A stretch of 13,444 nucleotides of DNA from an uncultured Desulfobacterales bacterium. GTDB taxonomy: Bacteria; Desulfobacterota; Desulfobacteria; Desulfobacterales; G020354645. Location of the stretch: the NCBI GenBank assembly GCA_947259865.1, contig CAMYNZ010000059.1:1-13444 (forward strand). The letters run 5' to 3'. The position numbers and the translations under genes were made by a program. Shown here piece by piece: positions 1 to 7,300 of this stretch (positions are counted from its first letter, which is position 1; every line of letters starts with the position of its first letter). The notes under the pieces were generated by a model. The model was not told the DNA's origin. It saw only the letters and a list, made by a program, of their open reading frames with translations, and made no database searches.

Positions 1-30
1 TAGCAAAATCAACCCATTGGACATATTATT

Positions 31-597
31 ATGAAACCCCTAAAGACCGGTGTTACCCTGTTGATTTTATGTCTCGGGTGCATAAATTTAGACGCTGGAA
101 AAATATATACCTGGACAGACCCAAAGGGTGTTACCCATATTTCAGAAAGCCCACCGCCCCCAACCGGCAAACTGGAGGCGGTTATCGAGTACACTCCCCA
201 AACCGAAGAAGAAATCCGAACTATTCGTCAACAAAAAGAATTCAGGCGCAATCAAAGTGTAAATCAATCGACCTTACAAAACGCCCTCAAAGCTCAAAAA
301 ATAGCGGACCAAGCCACTATCGCCGCTGAAGATGCCAAAAAAGTAGCGGGTGAGGCCAAGCGGCGAGCGCTGGAATTCAAAAATAAAGTGGGCAAAGATA
401 CTGACAGAATTAAGCGAAACAGATCCAAAATACGTAAACTGGAAACAGAGGCTCAAAGAGCCAATGAGGCCGCCCGACAAGCGTCGGAACTGGCTCGAAA
501 GGCAGTTGAACAGGCCAAAAGAGCCGAAAAACGTGCCGCCGAAATTATAAAACAAAAAAATCAATCTGAGACACAATTGACTGATACCAAGAAGTGA
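31..597 (+). CDS. Exported DUF4124-domain protein with long coiled-coil tail
   Basis: The 188-residue product starts with a signal-peptide-like segment: basic residues at 2-6, a hydrophobic core at about 7-19, and possible cleavage after LDA at 20-22. C14 and C17 lie in the core, but neither sits in a good lipobox, so lipidation is uncertain. Residues 24-45 (KIYTWTDPKGVTHISE) match the DUF4124 pattern, a small beta domain common at the N-terminus of periplasmic proteobacterial proteins whose function is not established. From about residue 60 to 183 the chain is almost all Ala, Glu, Lys, Arg and Gln, with heptad-like spacing and no proline, so it should form a long charged coiled coil. The likely place of action is the periplasm or envelope. 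The ATG has only a weak ribosome site, and the promoter must lie outside the window. The DUF4124 call is fairly safe; the role is unknown. Confidence 0.8.
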   Translation: MKPLKTGVTLLILCLGCINLDAGKIYTWTDPKGVTHISESPPPPTGKLEAVIEYTPQTEEEIRTIRQQKEFRRNQSVNQSTLQNALKAQKIADQATIAAEDAKKVAGEAKRRALEFKNKVGKDTDRIKRNRSKIRKLETEAQRANEAARQASELARKAVEQAKRAEKRAAEIIKQKNQSETQLTDTKK

Positions 598-1001
598 GTG
601 AGCATTCCGATCGGTGGACAGGGTACCTGACGGAAACTGCAACGTAACCCACAATCGTTTGAAACAATCAAGACAATCAAAACATACGTGTCCGGCCGAT
701 TAGCGCTTAAGCGGTGACGCCATCGCCCACTCTGCCGGCAAAAGCTGCCGATATAACAACGGTGAGGTCGGCTGGCTGGGATTGCTGAATCGGCGCCCTA
801 AAATTTCAATCCAATGAAACCGGTGCTTGGTGCCCGTTACCAACCACGCGTTTTGAGTTACCGGTTGAAAAATAAAACGCGCAAAGCGTGATCCGCAACA
901 ATTGATTTCATCATTGCTCCCATCAAGCTCTCCTGGCCTGGTCCGGCACATCTGTGAGGGGTGTCGCGGCTTAATTGCGAAAAGCACGCTGGAGGAAAAA
1001 A
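598..1001. other. Gene-free 404-bp gap, possible dispersed element
   Basis: No convincing gene is present. A minus-strand open frame at 700-987 has no ribosome site and an odd composition rich in Trp, Pro, Ser and Arg, and I consider it non-coding. The gap contains the palindromes CCGATCGG (607-614) and CGCTTAAGCG (704-713) and an AACCGGT/ACCGGTT inverted pair around 820-870. It is visibly more GC-rich than the end of the preceding gene. It ends with the strong Shine-Dalgarno GGAGG (991-995) of the next gene. No clear sigma-70 promoter or terminator with a T-run was seen. Confidence 0.4.
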
Positions 1002-2162
1002 ATGCCCTTGTATGATCTGACGGAATTTTTGAGACTGTCTTCTGTCCTGAATTACAATTTAAGTGCCGCCTCCTTGAACAGATATAACGTGTTAATGTTT
1101 ATAATGGGAGACAAGAAATTGGATCGGGATGAAAAAAAGGACCGGGATCAAAAAGGTATTATTATGGAAGCCCTCAGTTATCTGTTTAGGGCCTACAGTC
1201 ATAAACGACGACGATTGGGACCCAAGGCGGTTTTACACCCGCTGCGTGCGACAGCCCTGTTCGCACGGGAGCTTGATAAACTCGATTATGTTGATATCTT
1301 GACCACTCTTTTTCACGATCTCATAGAAGATATTGAGCCGACCGGTTTTGATAACCAAAAATGGCGGGAGATGGAAGGTCAATTGTACTACCTGTTCGAA
1401 CGTATGCAATCAAAGGATGCAGACCAACTGGTCGAACGTTTAAATAGTTTAACGCGACGTAAAGTAGAATCGTATTATGAGTATATTGGGCGACTGCTCA
1501 AACATGGACAAGAAGTGCCCCAAATCGTGCAGATCAAATTGGCGGATAGACTGGACAATACCTTGGATATGCGAATAGATCTTCAGGACCCCCTGGACGA
1601 TATCGATTTTTTCGAAAAAATTTTCCAGATTATGTTTGTCAGCACCTATCAGGGCTATACACCCAAGACAGAACACCCCCCTTCGGCAGCGTTAAATGGC
1701 GCCAGGCGCCTGTATCAGCTTTTCAAAAATGCAGTCCTGCTGTCTTTAATCCGGCGCCTGAAAGTCATGCCCACCGACCGAGCCCTGCAGGATCTATTCA
1801 GGGCCCTGTCGGATGCGAGTTTAAAGGAAGCGCAAAGAACACTGATTCATCTTCTGGGATATCATTACAAAGACCTTGCCGAACAGCGCTACCTCCTGAT
1901 GGAGGCCATGAAATATTGCTACAGCGGCAGAAGTGATCTGGTTACGAAACCGGATGGAAAACGGATGCTTGACGGTTTGTTTTCAACCTATTTTGGATAT
2001 AAATCAAAAAAGGTTCGCAATAAAAAGCTTGATATTTTATATCAGAATAAAGCGCTCATGCTGGAGGCATCCGTCGCCTTTATTGTAATTTTTCTGAGCT
2101 TTTTAAACGATCCCGCATATTATGTGAAGGGGATCAGCGCCAAAGGAATTTATCCAAAATAG
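1002..2162 (+). CDS. Stand-alone Rel/SpoT-like HD-domain phosphohydrolase
   Basis: The 386-residue product resembles the hydrolase half of RelA/SpoT proteins, which removes pyrophosphate from (p)ppGpp using Mn2+. The ATG at 1002 is preferred over the upstream TTG at 975 because GGAGG sits 6 nt before it. The region AYSHKRRRLGPKAVLHPL (64-81) matches the start of a Rel HD domain. Metal-binding candidates are H79, H105-D106 and D182 in KLADRLDN. E109-D110, directly after HDLI, occupies the position of the Rel catalytic Glu-Asp pair. So every expected hydrolase residue is present. No synthetase, TGS or ACT domain follows; residues 190-386 are helical, unrecognised, and end with a hydrophobic stretch (about 351-368) that could be a membrane anchor or buried helix. 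The natural substrate is inferred: ppGpp is the leading guess, but other nucleotides are possible for stand-alone HD proteins. Confidence 0.75.
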   Translation: MPLYDLTEFLRLSSVLNYNLSAASLNRYNVLMFIMGDKKLDRDEKKDRDQKGIIMEALSYLFRAYSHKRRRLGPKAVLHPLRATALFARELDKLDYVDILTTLFHDLIEDIEPTGFDNQKWREMEGQLYYLFERMQSKDADQLVERLNSLTRRKVESYYEYIGRLLKHGQEVPQIVQIKLADRLDNTLDMRIDLQDPLDDIDFFEKIFQIMFVSTYQGYTPKTEHPPSAALNGARRLYQLFKNAVLLSLIRRLKVMPTDRALQDLFRALSDASLKEAQRTLIHLLGYHYKDLAEQRYLLMEAMKYCYSGRSDLVTKPDGKRMLDGLFSTYFGYKSKKVRNKKLDILYQNKALMLEASVAFIVIFLSFLNDPAYYVKGISAKGIYPK

Positions 2163-2239
2163 CACGGGCTGTTGTCCATATACTTTTGAACATTTCTTGT
2201 TTGCATTGCCATCCTTTTCTTGTCCGGATAACATCTTTA

Positions 2240-2266
2240 TTGACACCCCATTTCTATTGATATATT
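2240..2266 (+). promoter_or_regulatory. Candidate sigma-70 promoter for selD
   Basis: A perfect TTGACA (2240-2245) is followed after 15 bp by TATATT (2261-2266), preceded by TG at 2258-2259 as in an extended -10 element. The 15-bp spacer is short, which the extended -10 could compensate. It would give a 5' leader of about 100 nt before the selD ATG. Based on motif match only. Confidence 0.4.
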
Positions 2267-2374
2267 CAATGTATCAAATAGATAAATCTTATCCTTATTA
2301 GCGATCGGTTTTATATTATTATCGTTATTACCAACGGGAATGGATATTCCCTTTCAAATTTTGGAGCCCGGCGG

Positions 2375-3436
2375 ATGAAATTAAGGAACCTTTTTCAAAA
2401 ACCGACATTACTGAGCTTATCAAAAACTTGCGGTTGAGCCGCCAAAGTCAGCCCGGTCGGGCTGGAAAAACTATTGGCCGCATTTCCGAAAAATCATGAC
2501 CCCAATCTGCTGGTGGGCTATGAAACCCATGATGATGCCGGTGTCTACCGGCTGAATGATGAATTGGCAATTATTACCACTGCAGATTTTATTACCCCAC
2601 CGGTCAACGATCCTTTTGTGTTTGGTCAAATTGCCGCTGCCAATGCCATAAGCGATGTTTACGCTATGGGCGGCCGACCCATAACCTGTCTCAACTTAGC
2701 GAGTTTCCCATCAAAAATACTGAGCGCGGAGATATTAAATCAAATTTTCGCCGGGGGATTGTCTAAAATCACGGAAGCCGGCGCCGTATTAGCCGGCGGC
2801 CACACGATCGATGACAATGAGCCAAAGTTCGGTCTGGCGGTAACCGGAATCGTGCACCCGCAAAAATTCTGGACCAATAAAGGCGCAAAGGCCGGCGATG
2901 ATCTGATATTGACCAAACCTATTGGAAGCGGGGTCCTCTTCAATGCAAACCTAAAAAAATGGGTTAGCACGGATGCCTTGGATGAGTGCCTGGCCGTTAT
3001 CACCACCCTGAACAAAACAGCTGCCGACGTTATGCGCAGGTATGACATACACGCGGTTACAGATATTACCGGTTTTGGTTTGGCTGGTCATAGTTTCGAA
3101 ATAGCCAGAAGCTCGGGCGTCAGGCTGGAAATCAGGATGGACGATATTCCCTTTATGCGGGAAGCAATTGAAATGTATGAGAGGGGCATGAATACCGGGA
3201 GTAACGGTCACAATCGCCAGCTGGTTGAAAACAATCTGGTGTTCAATAAGGTTTTGCCGACTTGGCATCAAGAGATAATTTATGACCCCCAGACAAGCGG
3301 CGGCCTGATGGCCGTGCTACCCCACGATCAAAGCCAGAATTTACTCAACTCCTTACATCAAAAAGGTGTGGATGGCGCCCGGATCATCGGTTCGGTGAAA
3401 CCATTGCAGGATTCCACATACCTTGTTTTCAATTGA
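2375..3436 (+). CDS. selD: Selenophosphate synthase with in-frame UGA selenocysteine
   Basis: SelD makes selenophosphate from selenide and ATP, the selenium donor for selenocysteyn-tRNA and selenouridine. The ATG at 2375 has GGAG 8 nt upstream (2363-2366). The reading frame passes through TGA at codon 21 (2435-2437) in the context CGUAAKVSP, exactly where SelD carries its catalytic Cys or Sec. K24 follows three residues later, matching the Cys17/Lys20 spacing of E. coli SelD. Read through, the protein is 353 residues, the normal family length. Other signatures are HDDAGV (52-57), ADFITPPVNDPFVFG (70-84), AGGHTIDD (140-147), DITGFGLAGH and DPQTSGGL. A SECIS-like hairpin lies just behind the UGA. 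Calling that treats TGA as stop would begin at the TTG at 2474 and lose the active site. The gene itself shows that the host encodes selenocysteine. Confidence 0.93.
2435..2465 (+). promoter_or_regulatory. Sec UGA codon and bacterial SECIS hairpin in selD
   Basis: TGA at 2435-2437 is followed by a perfect 6-bp stem, CAGCCC (2449-2454) and GGGCTG (2459-2464), closing a GGTC loop (2455-2458); a T2448-G2465 wobble can extend it. The loop starts 18 nt after the UGA. From memory, the E. coli fdhF SECIS has the same GGUC loop at nearly the same distance; its bulged U and loop G-U are bound by SelB. This mRNA structure should direct Sec insertion rather than termination. Confidence 0.82.
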
Positions 3437-3454
3437 TGCCACGAACATTTTACA

Positions 3455-3532
3455 GCCCGGGCTTTCAAACCGGGTGCCTCAGGGTTGCCTATTAGCGGGG
3501 AGTGCATTTGGAATCCCGCTTGCACTTCGTGC
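3455..3532. terminator. Hairpin cluster between convergent selD and TPR gene
   Basis: Three hairpins fill the convergent gap: GCCCGG/CCGGGT (3455-3460 with 3470-3475), AGCGGG/CCCGCT (3494-3499 with 3515-3520) and GCAC/GTGC with a TTC loop (3522-3532). None is followed by a T-run, so they are not classic intrinsic terminators. Their place between two gene ends suggests 3'-end protection or bidirectional termination. They could also be dispersed repeat relics. Confidence 0.35.
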
Positions 3533-3547
3533 CGGGTAAAACCGCTA

Positions 3548-4018
3548 TCATATCCCCTGGTAGACAGGGATACCTTTGACAAACTGTTCCACACTGATCG
3601 CAGCCAGATGTTCAACCATTTCATTGTTTTGGGTCACAAGATCGGTAACACAATCCGGAGATAGGATACAGTCTCTGCTCTGGTAGGCGGCCGTAAATTC
3701 CGGATCAATTTCAAGTGCCCGGTCGAAATCTCGATAGGCATTGGCAATATCATTCATTTTTTGGCGGGCTAAACCCCGCTGGTGATAGGCCCGGGCATAC
3801 AGTGGGTTGCAGGCGATCGCCCGGTTGAAGTCAGAAATTGATTCCTCGATTTTTTCGAGCATTAAATAGGCCGATCCTCTGCAGAGGTGCGCCAATTCAT
3901 TATCCGGATTAAAGTTGATCACCTGACTGAAGCATTCGATGCTATCCGCATAATTTTTTTTCCGATAGGCAAGTATTCCCTCGTAAAGCAACATTTTGGC
4001 AGTGTAGTTTTTAATCAT
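3548..4018 (-). CDS. Small tetratricopeptide-repeat protein
   Basis: The product is 156 residues from the ATG at 4018 and contains three consecutive 34-residue TPR units at about 8-41, 42-75 and 76-109, each with the usual small/aromatic pattern and closing with N-P or D-P turns (INFNPDNE, IACNPLYA, LEIDPEFT). A short non-repeat tail follows, with no signal peptide or membrane segment, so it is probably a cytoplasmic protein-binding adaptor. An upstream ATG at 4099 would add 27 residues, but I prefer 4018. AAGGA (4029-4033) lies 10 nt before it, and the likely promoter would place the transcript start only a few bases from 4099. The gene is divergent from the GGDEF/AAA/HEAT gene, so the two may be co-regulated or their products may interact; that is inference. 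No specific function can be assigned. Confidence 0.8.
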   Translation of the reverse strand: MIKNYTAKMLLYEGILAYRKKNYADSIECFSQVINFNPDNELAHLCRGSAYLMLEKIEESISDFNRAIACNPLYARAYHQRGLARQKMNDIANAYRDFDRALEIDPEFTAAYQSRDCILSPDCVTDLVTQNNEMVEHLAAISVEQFVKGIPVYQGI

Positions 4019-4109
4019 TGATATGAATTCCTTGAAGGGCTGCTTCAATATTCCAAGCCCTGATATATGTCCCGTTAGAACCGGGTTAACATCATCCAAT
4101 TAACATTAA

Positions 4110-4138
4110 AAATTAGTCACCATCAATACTATTGTCAA
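4110..4138 (-). promoter_or_regulatory. Candidate promoter of the TPR gene
   Basis: On the minus strand a perfect TTGACA (plus-strand TGTCAA, 4133-4138) is followed after 17 bp by TAATTT (plus-strand AAATTA, 4110-4115). Transcription would start near 4103, giving an 85-nt leader to the ATG at 4018. Motif match only. Confidence 0.4.
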
Positions 4139-4195
4139 TGATTACTGCAGGATATTAATATGATAGCTGGATTAACAGCAGGGTATTGATTATAC

Positions 4196-4225
4196 TTGCC
4201 AATCAAGCCTTAAATTTAGTAAAAT
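4196..4225 (+). promoter_or_regulatory. Candidate promoter of the GGDEF/AAA/HEAT gene
   Basis: TTGCCA (4196-4201) and TAAAAT (4220-4225) are separated by 18 bp. The transcript would carry a roughly 100-nt, GC-rich leader (about 4227-4290) in an otherwise AT-rich gap. An AGGAGG (4227-4232) in that leader is followed only by a short TTG frame ending at a TAA near 4313, probably not a gene. No known riboswitch was recognised. Confidence 0.4.
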
Positions 4226-4330
4226 AGGAGGTCGCGCGGATTGCGAGGCCGACTAGGCGAACTGCGGTGCGCGTATACTAAAACGGCCGGATCCTCAACT
4301 TTCACCCGTTAAAGTGGGCAAACTGGAATT

Positions 4331-7300
4331 ATGGAACATCAAGATCTCCTCAACTATTTGGAGAATTCAGGCAAAGATCCGTCACGCCTAATCTTTGAAG
4401 ACGAGCTCACCGGTCTTTATAATCGCAGATATCTATATCATTTTTTCCAATCAAAAGTGTCATGGCAATCACTGAATACCCATCCGCTCTCTTTACTCAT
4501 GATGGACCTGGATTTTTTTAAACAGGTCAACGACGACTACGGGCATCAAGCAGGCGACAAGGCGTTGGTATGGCTTGCGGGTTTGCTTAAAGGCGTTGCC
4601 GGCAAAGAAGGGATGCCCATTCGTTATGCCGGTGACGAGTTTATGATTCTGTTAAAGGATTGTGATAAATCCGCCTCGTTGCAACTAGGAGACCAACTGC
4701 TTGAACACATCCGCCAAAACCCCTTTCACCTGCATAAAAAAAACGGTGCCCTAAATCTCACTATTAGCTTGGGTGTTGCATCCGCTCCCCAAGATGCCCA
4801 AAGCGCCGGGGAGTTGATTCAAAAGGCGGACACCGCACTTTATTCGGCCAAGAAAAACGGACGAAATCGGCTTGTTAATGCCAGCAATGTCAACCCGCAG
4901 GAAGTGTTTGCAAAAACTGCCATTAACCAGCTTAAAGAAGTAAAAATTGTCGGACGCGGGCGGCAACTATCCCTGGTCTCGGATGCACTCAAGAAGTTCA
5001 GTCTGCGGCAGAACCAGTTTCTGATGGCTGAAGGTGCTGCCGGAATGGGCAAAACCGAGTTTCTTGAAGCTATTCGCCGTAATCTTGCCCGCAGCAAAAC
5101 CTGGCAGATCAAGGTCAATGGAAATCCCCAGGAAAAGCTTCGCCCCTTTTATCTGGCATCCAAAATAGTAGAGGGCCTTTTAAAGCTGCGCAGTGATTTG
5201 GGTAAAACCGTATTCGAGAGCCTCAGTCCAAAGGCACTGACCTACCTGGCCCCTATAATGCCCCAGTTGGAAATTGTGGGTGCACCTGATGTTGATCAGA
5301 ATGAGAAAGAATATCGGGAAGGTATTTTCAGAACTGTCTTTCAATTTTTTCATAAAATCATCGAATCGCGGCCCCTCATTCTGTTCATCGACGACATCCA
5401 GTTCATCGATCAGGCGACGCTGCTTTTGTTTCGCCACTTGATTCTGCATGGCGACTTTCCGATATTTATTTGCTGCACGTCACTTGTTTCCCCCGAGGCC
5501 AGGTCAACTAAAGAGACGACACCGTTGGATCGTTTCTACGCAAAATATCATGAGGACCTGAATATACAAAAGCTGAGCCTCACAAAACTGACGGCCGCTG
5601 ATATTGCCAAGCACATTCAGGGACTTTTCCCAAATATACAGCTGCCGACAAATTTCGTTACGGATTTGGCCGATGTCAGCCAGGGAAACCCGCTCTTTTT
5701 TGGTGAAATTTTGCGTAAGCTGGTCCTTGATGAAAAAATAACCCTCATCGGGCAACAATGGACCATCAAACAGCTGGAAGATGGCTATTTGCCCAGATCC
5801 CTGGAAGAGATCGTATCCGGAAAAATAGCCACCCTCGACGAGGAAAGCAAGCAGATGCTTGACCAGGTCTCTGCTCTTGGTGAGGATGTTCCTTTGAGCA
5901 TGCTTATCGGCAGCTCGGAAGAGATGGAAGCCAAGGTTTTGGAATTCATCGATAAGGCAGCGACCCAGGGCCTTTTGAGTTCTGAATTTCGAGTAAACGA
6001 CGAAGTCGTCCGGTTTTTAGGTAAACGCATCCTGGAAATAACCTATGGTGCCATTGAACCCGATCAAAAAGAAAAAATTCATGAGCGTATCGGAAATTAT
6101 CAAGAAAGGCTGTACAAAAAGCGACTCTTACCATCGGCGGCCACACTGGCTTACCATTTCAAGCGTTCAACCGATCAGGAAAAGGCCGGCAACTATGAGA
6201 AGATTCTGACGGCGACCAACCGTAAAAATTTTAATTCCGAAGAGGCCAACTATTATACCCATGAAGAGTTAAGCGAGGGAATGAGCACGGACACGCCCAT
6301 AATACCCGAAGACGTTCCCCTTGTACCCAAGGTGATACGCGATTTTATGGTTGCGGTGCGCAACATTAAGCTATATCCCCCGGGCAGCAAGTCGATTATC
6401 AGTGTCACCCACCAATCTAAAAAATCATTTGACCAGTTACTGCAAAATAATGAAATCTTTAATCTGGCCCAGATAAAACAGGCGCTGATAGTCAATGGTA
6501 AGGAAATAACCATACCTGAATTTAAAAAGGTAGCCGGAAGTTTTTTGCAGTTCCTGGATCGCTATGAACTAAAGGGTATTACCTTCCACAAGGGACTCAC
6601 CGACGACGAACTGGAAGTTCTTCTGGAAACCCTTGGTCGCACACAGCTAAAAATATTTGATCAACACTATTGGAAAAGATTTTCTACTGAAAATCAGCTC
6701 AACCATATTGAATTAAAACAGATGCACTACGCAATGAAAGGCAGGCCATCGGGTGCCGCCACAGGACCGGAAGACACGGAAAGTCCGGAATTAGCCTCAG
6801 CCCAGGAAGTATCTGATCCGCAACAAACCGGAATGATCGCCAAAGAGCGCAAGTTGCTGCCCGCTCTGCTTAAGGGCCTTCTTGGCGCAGCCCGGATTAT
6901 TAAATTATATCCCCTGAAAAGTAAGGCCGTATCCAGTGCCATTGATCATCTCATGAAAACCCTGGGCGGCATTTTGAAAAACCAAAGCGCTATCACCCTG
7001 TCACAGGCCAGCAATACACTGCTGGTAAACGGCAACCGCGTAGATGTCACCGATTTTAAAACATTTGCCCATAGCTTTGTTAAATTTCTTAATATCATCG
7101 GACTCAGCAGCCTCACCTTTACGGAAAATGTTGATAAGCAGGAAATAGAGACATTGGTAGAGACTCTCGGCAGTGTTTACCCGGATGGCGCCGACAGCGA
7201 TTATTGGAAACAATTTTCCGCTGACCAGGCGTTGGAAGGTATCTTTTTTGACAAACAAATCTATGAGATTCGGGCCACCCAGAACCAGTTGGAAGCAATG

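Noticed and set aside
700..987. Minus-strand open frame of 95 codons in the gap before the HD gene
   Set aside because: It has no ribosome site, no recognised domain and unusual composition, and it overlaps the upstream region of the next gene. Kept only as a possible repeat.
975..1001. TTG start giving the HD protein nine extra residues
   Set aside because: The strong GGAGG at 991-995 would lie inside the coding region and points instead to the ATG at 1002.
4019..4099. Longer TPR protein starting at ATG 4099
   Set aside because: No Shine-Dalgarno, and the likely promoter would leave it almost leaderless. The ATG at 4018 has AAGGA and starts just before the first TPR.
4227..4315. Riboswitch (for example c-di-GMP type) in the leader of the GGDEF gene
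   Set aside because: The leader is GC-rich, but I could not find the conserved core of a GEMM or other known riboswitch, and pairing is weak.
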